Shown: positions 53,335-61,808, counted from the first letter of the stretch. The stretch: DNA of 64,000 bases from Halovenus sp037080055 (GCF_037080055.1 NZ_JBAOJI010000004.1:186001-250000); one strand, 5' to 3'. Numbers and translations are program-made. The notes: generated by a model from the letters alone, not told the origin.

Positions 53335-53757
53335 ATGAATACAGCAAATCAGTATCTCAAGGCGATTTATCTTGTCCAGGAGATCGAAAACGGCCCGGCA
53401 TCGACCGGCTCGATTGCGGAGATGCTCGATGTCAGTCCGGCCAGCGCGAACGAGATGATCGGCAAACTCGAAACGCAGGAACTCTGCTCACACGAGAAGT
53501 ACAAGGGCGTCGAACTGACCGACGAAGGAATCGTGCGAGCGCGAGACGCCCTCCAGAACTACTGTATCATCGAGCGCTTTCTCGTCGAAGTACTCGAAGT
53601 CGAGGATTTCCGGGCAGAGGCCCGCCAACTCGAACCCGTCATCGACGAGACGGTCGCGGAACGGCTGGATACGATCATCGACCGCCAGCCACAGTGTCCG
53701 GACTGTTTCGACGCCGAGTCGGACGTCTGTGCGCTGCTTGAATGCGACGCCGACTGA
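53335..53757 (+). CDS. DtxR-family metal-dependent transcriptional regulator
   Basis: The protein has 140 residues. The N-terminal winged helix (YLKAIYLVQEIENG, GSIAEMLDVSPASANEMIGKL in parts) and the dimer/metal-binding domain (NYCIIERFLVEVLEVEDFRAEA, HxxE-like positions partly replaced) match the DtxR/SirR family. Cysteines cluster at the end (QCPDCFDAESDVCALLEC), which is unusual and may form a metal site. A GGGGGGA just before the ATG is a good ribosome site. The stop overlaps the next ATG by one base (TGATG). Confidence 0.88.
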   Translation: MNTANQYLKAIYLVQEIENGPASTGSIAEMLDVSPASANEMIGKLETQELCSHEKYKGVELTDEGIVRARDALQNYCIIERFLVEVLEVEDFRAEARQLEPVIDETVAERLDTIIDRQPQCPDCFDAESDVCALLECDAD

Positions 53758-53879
53758 TGGTCGCGGCAGTCGAAACGGTCGGCCCCTTTCTCATCCCCAT
53801 AGTCATCTTCATCCTCGGCCTGATCGGCTATCTCGTCCTCTTCGTACTGACCAGATGGGGGATTCTCGGCGACGATTGA
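53757..53879 (+). CDS. Micro membrane protein coupled to the DtxR gene (40 residues)
   Basis: The protein has 40 residues with one long hydrophobic helix (PFLIPIVIFILGLIGYLVLF) and a short polar tail. Its ATG overlaps the DtxR stop by one base, so it is translated with the regulator. It is probably a small membrane subunit or sensor of metal transport. No family is recognised. It is easily missed by automatic annotation because of its length. Confidence 0.65.
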   Translation: MVAAVETVGPFLIPIVIFILGLIGYLVLFVLTRWGILGDD

Positions 53880-53974
53880 GTTCCGGTATATAAATGCTGC
53901 TTTCAGCACTGAGAATGAAAATGTTAGTAATCTATAAGCTTCGGCCAGCCCTACCCATAACTGGGTGAATCCAC

Positions 53975-54142
53975 ATGAACATCATCGTGATTGTGGCGGG
54001 ACTGATTGCACTGTTCGTCTTTCCACTCGTCGCCTACGGCGTCATGTGGTTCACGAGTCGCGGCGGGGAGACCGAACGGCCAGAGCCGCCGGAGACGAAT
54101 CACGTTGGGCGGGATATTCCCGGGCAAAACTCCGGAGACTGA
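53975..54142 (+). CDS. Small membrane protein (55 residues)
   Basis: The protein has 55 residues with one N-terminal hydrophobic helix (NIIVIVAGLIALFVFPLVAY) and a charged tail with several Pro and Glu. A CTATAAGC box at about 53930-53937 precedes the ATG by some 40 bases. It lies 45 bases before lysA on the same strand. No family is recognised. Confidence 0.6.
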   Translation: MNIIVIVAGLIALFVFPLVAYGVMWFTSRGGETERPEPPETNHVGRDIPGQNSGD

Positions 54143-54187
54143 CGGGCAATCGAAGCATTCAATCGCCCGAGAACCGACGAATGAACA

Positions 54188-55423
54188 ATGACAGCCACCG
54201 GTCCGCCGATTCGTCGGCTCGCTGACTGGGATCACAGTCGGCTCGAAGCGCTCGCCGAGGAACACGGCACACCGCTTTACGTGCTCGACCCAGATCGCGT
54301 CCGAGCGAACTACCAGCGGTTCGCGTCGGCGTTTCCAGACGCCCACGTCATGTACGCCGCGAAGGCACACACTGGCCGCGCAGTGCTGGAAACGCTGCTC
54401 GATGCCGGTGCTGATATCGAATGTGCAGCCAGCGGCGAACTCAAGCGAGCGATTGCCGCCGGCGCAGATCCGAACACGCTGCAGTACACCGCAGTCAACC
54501 CACCACAAGCAGATGTGGAGTACGCTGCCGAACTGGGGGCAGACCATCCGGGGCTGACCGTCACAGCCGGCGCGCGGGACACTTTCGACCGCCTCGAAGC
54601 GGCGGGCTACGACGGCCGCGTCGCCATCCGGATCAACCCCGGCATCGGCACCGGCCACCACGAGAAAGTCGCTACCGGCAAGGATGCGAAGTTCGGCATT
54701 CCGAAAGCCGAGGTACCCGAACTGGCCGAGGAACTGCGCGAGCGATTCGGTCTCGTCGGCCTCCATGCTCACGTCGGCAGCGGCGTGTTGCACGATGATC
54801 TGGACGATCACTGCCGAGCCATCGAGACTGTCGCTGACGTTGCCCGGAAAGTCGGCAATCTCGAATTTCTGGATATCGGCGGCGGCTTCGGCGTCCCCTA
54901 TCGCGAAGGCGAGGAACCGCTGGACATGTCCGTCGTCGGCGAGCGAGTCCGCGAGGCGGTTGGCGACCTCGACGCGCAGTTGGCACTGGAACCCGGCCGG
55001 TACGTCGTCGCCGACGCCGAACTCATCCTGACGCGGGTGAACACAATCAAAGAGACCGATACGGCGACGGTCGTCGGCGTCGATGCCTCGCTGGCGACAC
55101 TGATTCGACCGGCGATGTTCGACTCCTATCACCCGATCAGAAACGTGAGCGCGCCGGATCGGGAGCCCGAACCGGTCTCGGTCGGCGGGCCGTGCTGTAC
55201 GAGCGCGGACGTGTTCTGTACAGACCGACCGATTGCACGGCCACAACAGGAGGATCTGCTCGCCATCGGTAACGCCGGTGCGTACGGCTACGAACTCGCG
55301 AACCAGTTCCACTCACAGCCCCGGCCCGCCGAGGTGGCGCTGGACGGCGATGGTGCGCGCGTCGTCCGCGAACGCGAGACACTCGACGACGTGACCCGGG
55401 TCGAGACCGGGTTCGACTCCTGA
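54188..55423 (+). CDS. lysA: Diaminopimelate decarboxylase
   Basis: LysA makes lysine from meso-diaminopimelate with PLP. The protein has 411 residues. The PLP lysine is in MYAAKAHTG (about 56-64). HAHVGSG, the glycine-rich GGGFGVPY and EPGRYVVADAE bind phosphate and substrate. The active-site Cys lies in GGPCCTSADVF. Together with dapE, 209 bases downstream, it points to lysine synthesis by the diaminopimelate route. Confidence 0.95.
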   Translation: MTATGPPIRRLADWDHSRLEALAEEHGTPLYVLDPDRVRANYQRFASAFPDAHVMYAAKAHTGRAVLETLLDAGADIECAASGELKRAIAAGADPNTLQYTAVNPPQADVEYAAELGADHPGLTVTAGARDTFDRLEAAGYDGRVAIRINPGIGTGHHEKVATGKDAKFGIPKAEVPELAEELRERFGLVGLHAHVGSGVLHDDLDDHCRAIETVADVARKVGNLEFLDIGGGFGVPYREGEEPLDMSVVGERVREAVGDLDAQLALEPGRYVVADAELILTRVNTIKETDTATVVGVDASLATLIRPAMFDSYHPIRNVSAPDREPEPVSVGGPCCTSADVFCTDRPIARPQQEDLLAIGNAGAYGYELANQFHSQPRPAEVALDGDGARVVRERETLDDVTRVETGFDS

Positions 55424-55480
55424 CGGACTCGACCGATCCAGTTCGTTCGGATTTTTATAGCCAGGGGGCCAAGGCCGACC

Positions 55481-55621
55481 ATGAGCCGTCTCCCTGACTT
55501 CATCATCATGCCAGTCGACGACGATAGTGAGTACGTCAAACACGTCTACATGATACTGCTCCTGTGGACAGCGCTCGTTATCGTCGCCGGGGTCGCACTC
55601 GCGGTGGTCACCCTCGCCTGA
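55481..55621 (+). CDS. Micro membrane protein between lysA and dapE (46 residues)
   Basis: The protein has 46 residues with one helix (MILLLWTALVIVAGVALAVV, about 24-43) and an acidic loop before it. An ATTTTTATAG box is exactly about 28 bases before the ATG, which supports a leaderless start. It stops 11 bases before dapE and may be in one unit with it. No family is recognised. Confidence 0.6.
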   Translation: MSRLPDFIIMPVDDDSEYVKHVYMILLLWTALVIVAGVALAVVTLA

Positions 55622-55632
55622 GGCGCCGCTAG

Positions 55633-56703
55633 ATGAGCTTCGAACTCCAGACCTTCCACGAAGAAGCCGTCTCGACGCCTTCCCACGAGGACGTGACGGA
55701 GATGCGGGACCTGCTCGTCGAGACCCTCGACGCCGCGGGACAGGACCCCGAAATCGACGAGGCAGGTAACGTCATCGCACACAGAGGCGAGGGCGAACAG
55801 TTGGTTTTGAACACACACATCGACACCGTCCCGCCACACATCCCTTACGAGCGCGACGGCGACATCGCCCGCGGGCGCGGGGCTTGCGACGCCAAGGGCC
55901 CGCTCGCAGCGTTTCTCGATGCCTTTCTCCACGCAGAGATCGAGTCGGGCCAACTCACCCTCGCGGTGACGACCAACGAGGAGACGACTCAGACCGGCGG
56001 CGCCCATCTGGGTGACACCCTCGACGCCGACGGCTACATCGTCGGCGAACCGACCGATCTGGATGTGTGTCTCGCCGCCCGCGGCCAGTTCGAGGGCGAA
56101 GTCCGGATTCACGGCGAGAGCGGCCACGCCAGCGACCCCGCGAACGGCGAGAACGCGATTCGAGCGGCGGCACCGATCCTCCAGGCACTGGAGTCGTACG
56201 ACGACGAGCGCGGACCGGGCGCGCACGAACTGCTCGGCCGGCCGACGCTCACGCCGTCGATGATCGAAGGCGGAGAGGCGATCAACCAGATTCCCGGCGA
56301 GTGTACGATTCAGTTCGACCGGCGGACGGTTCCACCCGAAACGGTCGATGGATTCTTCGACGGGTTGCGGGCGCATCTGGACGGTTGGCTTCCCGACAGC
56401 TACGATCTGGAGGTCGGACTCGTCCGCCCGAACATGCCCGCTCCGGAGGCCTTCGCGACCGACCGCGACGAGCCGCTGGTCGAGGCGCTGGCAGCCGCGA
56501 GCGGCGGCGAGTGCCGGCCGTTCGGCGCTGCGACGGAAGCCTCGTATTTTGCCGAGGACGCGCCGGTCGTCGTCTTCGGCCCGGGCGTCCTCGCCGACGA
56601 GAACGGACCCGTGGCACACGGAGAGCGGGAGTACGTCCACCTTTCGGCCGTGGAGGCCGCAGCACGGGCGGTCCAGGAGACGGTCGAATCTGTTCTCGGC
56701 TGA
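55633..56703 (+). CDS. dapE: M20-family peptidase, probable succinyl-diaminopimelate desuccinylase
   Basis: The protein has 356 residues with the M20 metal site: NTHIDTVPPH (about 60), GACDAKGP (Asp), and the EE pair in TTNEETTQTGG. GHASDP follows in the lid domain, and the C-terminal AHGEREYVHLS has the last His. The position between lysA and metG favours DapE, which removes succinate in the lysine pathway; an ornithine or LysW-type deacylase is possible from sequence alone. A degraded copy of its 3' end lies at 57278-57400. Confidence 0.85.
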   Translation: MSFELQTFHEEAVSTPSHEDVTEMRDLLVETLDAAGQDPEIDEAGNVIAHRGEGEQLVLNTHIDTVPPHIPYERDGDIARGRGACDAKGPLAAFLDAFLHAEIESGQLTLAVTTNEETTQTGGAHLGDTLDADGYIVGEPTDLDVCLAARGQFEGEVRIHGESGHASDPANGENAIRAAAPILQALESYDDERGPGAHELLGRPTLTPSMIEGGEAINQIPGECTIQFDRRTVPPETVDGFFDGLRAHLDGWLPDSYDLEVGLVRPNMPAPEAFATDRDEPLVEALAAASGGECRPFGAATEASYFAEDAPVVVFGPGVLADENGPVAHGEREYVHLSAVEAAARAVQETVESVLG

Positions 56704-56771
56704 ACGCTTTTGCAGAGCTCTACGAAGATCCGTCAGCGAGCATTTATTCAGCCATAAAGACAACGTTGTGT

Positions 56772-57140
56772 ATGGACACCGCTGCCGCTCGTCGGTTTCT
56801 CGGCCGCGTCGGTGGACTTGTCGTCGTCGCGTTCGTGCTGGGCTCGACGATGACGCCGCCAGACCCATACACACAGCTGGTGTACGCCACCGGCGCAGTT
56901 CCAATCGTGCTCGTCGCTGCGTACGTCCTCGTCTACCGCACCGATTCACAGCACAATTTCGGGCGATTTCTCATCGTGAGTACTGCGGTCGGATTGTTTA
57001 TCTGGTTCGTTGGATCCGTGCTCACGCCGACAGGTATCGGTATTGGGGGCGGTCTCGCAGCGCTCGCGGCCGCACTCGTCTGTGGGCACGCGATAGTGTA
57101 TCAAGACCGGCGTGCCGCATTATCATCAGGCCCAGGCTAG
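56772..57140 (+). CDS. TatC-like mini membrane protein
   Basis: The protein has 122 residues and four hydrophobic helices. The start (FLGRVGGLVVVAFVLGSTMTPPDPYTQL, given in part as FVLGSTMTPPDPYTQL) matches the segment of TatC where a helix ends in TPPDPxSQ. Length is only about 40 percent of TatC, and the first helices and the Arg/Glu sites of TatC are absent. It could be a truncated paralogue. A GCATTTATTC box 28 bases before the ATG supports expression as its own leaderless gene. Confidence 0.7.
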   Translation: MDTAAARRFLGRVGGLVVVAFVLGSTMTPPDPYTQLVYATGAVPIVLVAAYVLVYRTDSQHNFGRFLIVSTAVGLFIWFVGSVLTPTGIGIGGGLAALAAALVCGHAIVYQDRRAALSSGPG

Positions 57141-57164
57141 AGTCGTCGAAGATTCGGCTAGCAT

Positions 57165-57280
57165 TGTATCCCGCAGGCCCCACCGTGGACCACGGGTCAT
57201 GACAAACCGACCGACAGGCCAGCCAGCAGTGGTTATCTGCGGAGCTACGTCGTTGTTGATCTTTGCAGTCAGGCTCACTG
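57165..57280 (+). pseudogene. metG: Degraded 5' fragment of metG (with its promoter region)
   Basis: The fragment is similar to the promoter and first codons of the intact metG at about 57908-58056. GTGGACC matches ATGGACC, and GACAAACCGACCGACAGGCC with AGCCAGCAGTGG, then TTATCTGCGG, matches the intact copy through 'PAVVTCG'. An internal deletion between two CTGCGG copies then joins AGCTACGTCGTTGTTGATCT, which is codons 'SYVAGDL' of metG. It is frameshifted and ends where the dapE piece begins. Confidence 0.75.
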
Positions 57281-57400
57281 ATCGCCGTCTTCGGATTGGG
57301 CGTGTTTGCCGACATGGGGAAATCGGTGGCACACCGAGAGCGGGAGTACTCCACCTCTCGGATGTGGAGGCCGGGACAGTCGGTTGGGCTCAGACGGGCC
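57278..57400 (+). pseudogene. dapE: Degraded 3' fragment of dapE
   Basis: The fragment parallels 56568-56680 of the intact dapE: ATCGCCGTCTTCGG versus GTCGTCGTCTTCGG, then GTGGCACACCGAGAGCGGGA (one base different from dapE), and GTGGAGGCCG. In protein terms VAHREREYSTS corresponds to VAHGEREYVHLS. A one-base deletion after the GTAC shifts the frame. It is not a functional gene. Confidence 0.8.
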
Positions 57401-57443
57401 CTCTCACCAGTATCCATTTCACGTAGTTGTCAGACGATAGCAT

Positions 57444-57884
57444 ATGGCGACCCAAAACCAGGCGGTCGACTCCGAGACGTTCGTGCAGGCCGGGCTGTTC
57501 GTCGTCGTCTCGACGGCGGTGCTGACCGCGAGTTTCCTCGGGATCGTCGGGCATGCCACGGGCCGGGTCAGCGGCGTCGCCGGTCGGATCCCCTACTACG
57601 TGCTGCTGATGGCGGTGAGTTTCGTCGTGGCAGTCATCGGGTTCGAGTCGCTGGTCGGGCGGGCCAGCGAGGTCCTCAGCGGGGCGCTCCTCGCGACCGG
57701 CATCGCGCTCGTTCTCGTCATCCTCAGCGGTGAAGGGATCGTCTATCTCCTCCAGCATACCGAAGCGGTTCTCTCCTCGCAACTGCTGATCTACATTCTC
57801 GCCGCCGGACTCGTCGGGACAGGGCTGTGTTACTGGGCGTTTCAACACTGGGCGGAACTGGCCAACACTATTGCAGGACACTGA
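57444..57884 (+). CDS. Membrane protein of unknown function (four helices)
   Basis: The protein has 146 residues. Four hydrophobic helices lie at about 15-38, 48-68, 74-95 and 110-135, with short loops and few charged residues. It lacks motifs of known transporters. It lies between the degraded metG/dapE segment and the intact metG. It has no clear similarity to the TatC-like gene upstream. No family is recognised. Confidence 0.7.
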   Translation: MATQNQAVDSETFVQAGLFVVVSTAVLTASFLGIVGHATGRVSGVAGRIPYYVLLMAVSFVVAVIGFESLVGRASEVLSGALLATGIALVLVILSGEGIVYLLQHTEAVLSSQLLIYILAAGLVGTGLCYWAFQHWAELANTIAGH

Positions 57885-57937
57885 GCGAGCGAGGGCGAAT
57901 CGGCCGGCTTTTTATCGCGCACGTCCCATCATGGACC

Positions 57938-60097
57938 ATGAGCCACGACAAACTGCCAACAGACCAGCCAGCGGTGGTCACCTGCGGGCTGCCCTACGCC
58001 AACGGAAATCTCCACGTGGGCCACCTGCGGAGCTACGTCGCTGGTGATCTGTTCAGTCGGGCGCTCCGGCGTGTCGGCCAGCAGACAGCATTCGTCTGTG
58101 GGTCAGACATGCACGGGACGCCCGTCGCGGTCAACGCCGCCGAGGAAGGCGTCGAACCGCGAGAGTTCGCCCTGGAGTATCACGAACAGTACAAAGAGCG
58201 GTTTCCGCAGTTCAACGTCGAGTTCGACAACTACGGACACACCGACGACGAGACCAACACCGAGGTCACTCGGGAATTCGTCGAATCCTGGATCGAAAAC
58301 GACCACATCCACGAAAAGGAGATTCAGGTCGCCTACGATCCGGATGCCGACCAGTGGCTGCCGGATCGGTACGTCGAGGGAACCTGCCCGTACTGTGGGG
58401 AGAAGGCCCGTGGTGACGAGTGTGACGAGGGCTGTCAGCGCCACCTCGAACCCGGCGAGGTCGAGAATCCGACGAGCACGCTCACCGGCAACCCCGCCGA
58501 GTACCGCACCCGCGAGCACAAGTTCCTCCGGTTGTCGGACTTCCAGGAGTATCTCCAGGGCTTTCTCGACCGCCTCGAAGGAACCGAGCGCGCCCAGAGC
58601 CAGCCGCGTGAGTGGATCGAGGGCGAACTCGAAGACCTCTGTATCACCCGCGATATGGACTGGGGCATCGACTATCCGGGTGGCGTTGCTCCGGAGGAGC
58701 AACGAGGCGAAGGCGGCACCGCCGCCGGAGCGGAGGATGACCTCGTTCTCTACGTCTGGGTCGACGCGCCCATCGAGTACGTCTCCTCGACGAAACAGTA
58801 CACCGACAGCGTCGGTGCCGAGGCCTTCGACTGGGAGCAGGCCTGGAAGATCGACGGCGAGGAAGCCCACGGAACGGAGTGGGAAGCGGAGTGGTCCGAC
58901 ACCTCCGGTGAGATTATCCACCTGATCGGCCCGGACATCATCCAGCACCACTGCGTCTTCTGGCCCGCAATGTTGCGCGGCGCGGGCTACAACGAACCGC
59001 GGGCAGTGCTCGCGACCGGGTTCGTCGGCATCGACGGCAAGTCGCTGTCGACCTCCCGGGGTCGTGCAGTCTGGGCCACCGAGTATCTCGACGAAGGCTT
59101 CCACCCGGATCTGTTCCGGTACTACACCGCGACCGGGAGCGGGCTGGAAAACGACGTGGACTTCTCGTGGGATCGGTTCGCCCAGCGAGTCAACGGTGAA
59201 CTCGTCGGCAACCTCGGTAACTTCTGTTACCGCGGACTCCTGTTCGCACACCGCAACTACGACGGCACGCCCGAGGCCGACCCGAGCGAGGAAGTCGTCG
59301 AGCGAATCGAGGAGGCAGTCGAGACCTTCGAGACTGCTGTCGCCGAGTACGACGTGCGGACGCTGGGGCAGGTCGCCGTCGACCTCGCCGACTTCGGCAA
59401 CGAGTACATCCAGCAGAACGAGCCGTGGAATCTCGTCGACGACTCCCCAGAGGAGGCCGCCCAGGTCATCCGCGACTGCGTCCAGCTCGCGAAAGCCTGT
59501 GCGCTGTTGATGCAGCCGGTCATGCCCGAGAAGGCCGAGAATCTCTGGGCCCAACTCGGCGAGGACGGCTCCGTCCACGACCCCGAACTCTCGGCTGCCC
59601 TCGAAGAGCCGCCGGAGAACTTCGACGAACCCGAGGAGCTGTTCACGCAGGTCGAAGACGAGACCATCGAACGACTCAACGAGAAACTCCGAGAGCGAGT
59701 TTCCGAGTCGGGTGACGACGGCGAAGACGCTGACGACGACGCCGAAGACGGGGAGGTCGACCTGCCCGCGCTCGAAGACGACCGTATCGGCTTCGAGGAT
59801 TTCCAGGGAGTCGACATGCGCGTCGGTGAGATCACGGCCGCGGAACCGATCGAAGACGCCGACGAACTCGTCCGGCTTGAGGTCGACATCGGTATCGACC
59901 AGCGCCAGGTCGTCGCCGGACTCAAACAGCTCCACGATACCGACGAATTGCCCGGAACGCGAGTCATCCTGCTGGCGAATATGGAGAAAGCCGAGTTGTT
60001 CGGCTACGAGTCCAACGGGATGGTCCTCGCAGCGGGCGAGGAGGCCGATCTGCTCACGACCCACGAGGACGCGCCGCTGGGCACGCGGGTCCGGTAG
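57938..60097 (+). CDS. metG: Methionyl-tRNA synthetase
   Basis: The enzyme charges tRNA-Met. The protein has 719 residues. The HIGH-type motif is YANGNLHVGHLRSY (about 19-32). The zinc-binding insert is CPYCGEKARGDECDEGC, and the KMSKS-type loop is GIDGKSLSTSRG (about 366). An acidic linker (about 590-610) leads to a C-terminal tRNA-binding OB domain (GVDMRVGEITAAEP, LVRLEVDIG, ANMEKAELFG). The ATG at 57938 follows a TTTTTATC box by 28 bases. A degraded copy of the 5' end lies about 750 bases upstream. Confidence 0.95.
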   Translation: MSHDKLPTDQPAVVTCGLPYANGNLHVGHLRSYVAGDLFSRALRRVGQQTAFVCGSDMHGTPVAVNAAEEGVEPREFALEYHEQYKERFPQFNVEFDNYGHTDDETNTEVTREFVESWIENDHIHEKEIQVAYDPDADQWLPDRYVEGTCPYCGEKARGDECDEGCQRHLEPGEVENPTSTLTGNPAEYRTREHKFLRLSDFQEYLQGFLDRLEGTERAQSQPREWIEGELEDLCITRDMDWGIDYPGGVAPEEQRGEGGTAAGAEDDLVLYVWVDAPIEYVSSTKQYTDSVGAEAFDWEQAWKIDGEEAHGTEWEAEWSDTSGEIIHLIGPDIIQHHCVFWPAMLRGAGYNEPRAVLATGFVGIDGKSLSTSRGRAVWATEYLDEGFHPDLFRYYTATGSGLENDVDFSWDRFAQRVNGELVGNLGNFCYRGLLFAHRNYDGTPEADPSEEVVERIEEAVETFETAVAEYDVRTLGQVAVDLADFGNEYIQQNEPWNLVDDSPEEAAQVIRDCVQLAKACALLMQPVMPEKAENLWAQLGEDGSVHDPELSAALEEPPENFDEPEELFTQVEDETIERLNEKLRERVSESGDDGEDADDDAEDGEVDLPALEDDRIGFEDFQGVDMRVGEITAAEPIEDADELVRLEVDIGIDQRQVVAGLKQLHDTDELPGTRVILLANMEKAELFGYESNGMVLAAGEEADLLTTHEDAPLGTRVR

Positions 60098-60136
60098 TCG
60101 AAGCAGACTTTTCTTTCTCGATCAAGTAAATAGAGT

Positions 60137-60388
60137 ATGGCAGCACCGCCGACCGGAGACGAGGAGGACGCCGACGACTGGAAATTCTCCGTCGAAGACG
60201 TGAGTCCGGAAGAGAAGCCGGATCCACAGGAAGAACAGAACACAGAGAGCGACGGCAACATCGCCGGAACGCTCGAACGGAACCAGCCACTGGAGCCCGG
60301 AGATATCGACCTCGAAAACGCTGTCTTCGTCGTGCTTGGCGTGCTGATTGTCGTGATCCTGATTACCGGTGCGATCCTCGGGATCTAG
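60137..60388 (+). CDS. Small membrane protein with acidic N-terminus
   Basis: The protein has 83 residues. An acidic, probably disordered N-terminal part (about 1-58) is followed by one hydrophobic helix (AVFVVLGVLIVVILITGAIL). The length and layout match a conserved haloarchaeal type of tail-anchored small protein. Its 3' end overlaps the end of the SRPBCC gene by four bases. Confidence 0.75.
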   Translation: MAAPPTGDEEDADDWKFSVEDVSPEEKPDPQEEQNTESDGNIAGTLERNQPLEPGDIDLENAVFVVLGVLIVVILITGAILGI

Positions 60389-60915
60389 ACCGACTGGGGC
60401 GTCTCGTGGATCTCGAGGGGGACCTCTCGCCGTCGGCCTTCGAGATCACGGACGATCCGGCGGACGATCTGTTCGGCCTCGGCGCGGATTTTTGGTGTCA
60501 CCTTATCGACGACCCAGTCGAACGAGGTGAGCGCGGGCAGGTCGATCGCACCAGCACTGGCCGATGCCGGATCGAACTCGACGTAAAACCGGACGCGTGA
60601 AGCTGTCGGCTCGTCTTCTGGGGCGGCGTCCGGTTCGGGTTCGATGCCCCAGTAACCGCTGGCGTCGAGATCCTTAATTAGTTCCCAGTCGATGCGCGCT
60701 GGCGGCTCGACTCCGGTGACTCTCGACCGGGCGGTGTAGCTGAGTTTCCACCACGCGAAGGTGAGATCGTACTCCGTCTCGGGCGTGCCGTCGCCGTACC
60801 GGCGGATGTCGTCGAGATACTCCGAGTACTTTGCGTACCGAGGGAAATCGACCAGAAAGTCGTAGATCTCCTCCGGCGGCAGATACACGAGCGTACTGAC
60901 TTCGAGACGATCCAC
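60385..60915 (-). CDS. SRPBCC (START-like/polyketide-cyclase) family protein
   Basis: The protein has 176 residues. It has the fold's opening strand and helix (STLVYLPPEEIYDFLVDFPRYAKYSEYL, given here as PPEEIYDFLVDFPRYAKY), then WWKLSYTARSRVTGVEPPAR and a long C-terminal helix IRAEAEQIVRRIVRDLEGRR. Such proteins bind hydrophobic ligands such as lipids, isoprenoids or quinones; no catalytic residue can be assigned. The FAD gene is divergent, 68 bases away. Confidence 0.85.
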   Translation of the reverse strand: MDRLEVSTLVYLPPEEIYDFLVDFPRYAKYSEYLDDIRRYGDGTPETEYDLTFAWWKLSYTARSRVTGVEPPARIDWELIKDLDASGYWGIEPEPDAAPEDEPTASRVRFYVEFDPASASAGAIDLPALTSFDWVVDKVTPKIRAEAEQIVRRIVRDLEGRRREVPLEIHETPQSV

Positions 60916-60983
60916 ACCCTACAGTGAGGGCGTGGGGCAACTAAAGTGGCAGGGCACATATAGACCGGCTTCCTACGGCGGGT

Positions 60984-61718
60984 ATGAGCAAGGATACGCC
61001 TGCTGTGACGATCATCGGTGCCGGCCCGGCGGGATTGACTGCGGGTATCTACGCCGCCCGCGCCGGACTCGACACCGAGGTGGTACACGACGGCGAATCG
61101 ATCCTGAACCGCAACGCCCACCTGGAGAATGTCCCCGGCTTTCCGGCCGGCGTGAGCGCACGACGGTTTCTGGAACTGACCCGCGAACAGGCTGAACGAA
61201 ACGACTGTCGAATTCGCGACGGAGTCGTGACCGCGATCCGATCCACCGACGAAGGATTCGTCATCGAGACGGCGGATGACCAGCGCCGAAGCGAGTACGT
61301 CATCTGTGCCTCCTGGGCAGACACGGAGTATCTCGATGGCATCGACGGCATCGGAATCACGAGTCGCGGCTCGAAGGAGTACATCGATATCGAGGAGGAC
61401 GGCTCGACCGGTGTCGACGGACTCTACGCCGCCGGCCGGGTTGCCGGCCAACCCCACCAGACGGTCGTCGCCGCGGGCCACGGCGCGAAAGTCGCCCTCT
61501 CGGTGATCCACGACTCCGAAATCCCATTTTATCACGACTGGGTCGCCCCCGAAGGCTACTTCACCGACCGCGGCCGGGAGGTGCCGCCGGGCTGTGAGGA
61601 AATCGACGACGAGGAACGCGCTCGCCGCGAGGCGGAGACGCTCGACCGGATGCAAGAAGCCTTCACAGAGCGCTACCCCGAGGAGCCGACTCAACACCCC
61701 AGCGTCCGCGAAGACTGA
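60984..61718 (+). CDS. Short thioredoxin-reductase-like FAD protein without redox cysteine pair
   Basis: The protein has 244 residues. The FAD-binding P-loop is VTIIGAGPAGLTAGIYAARAG (residues 8-28) and the second FAD motif is GLYAAGRVAGQPHQTVVAAGHGAKVA (about 150-175). The NADPH domain and the CxxC redox pair of thioredoxin reductase, normally between them, are missing. It therefore cannot be a standard thioredoxin reductase. It may bind FAD or a related isoprenoid, as some short archaeal relatives do. Confidence 0.83.
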   Translation: MSKDTPAVTIIGAGPAGLTAGIYAARAGLDTEVVHDGESILNRNAHLENVPGFPAGVSARRFLELTREQAERNDCRIRDGVVTAIRSTDEGFVIETADDQRRSEYVICASWADTEYLDGIDGIGITSRGSKEYIDIEEDGSTGVDGLYAAGRVAGQPHQTVVAAGHGAKVALSVIHDSEIPFYHDWVAPEGYFTDRGREVPPGCEEIDDEERARREAETLDRMQEAFTERYPEEPTQHPSVRED

Positions 61719-61808
61719 GGGAAGATCCACCCTCTATTATCACCACTGATACTTAGAGGGGAAGATTAGCATACACCGGCGTGTGACGGAGAGACGAACA
61801 GGGGAGCA

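Noticed and set aside
57112..57426. 104-codon frame across the region between the TatC-like gene and the next membrane gene
   Set aside because: It runs through the joined remnants of metG and dapE in mixed frames and has no domain of its own.
58103..60064. Long reading frame of 653 codons on the minus strand opposite metG
   Set aside because: Same codon-bias effect. The plus strand is a complete methionyl-tRNA synthetase.
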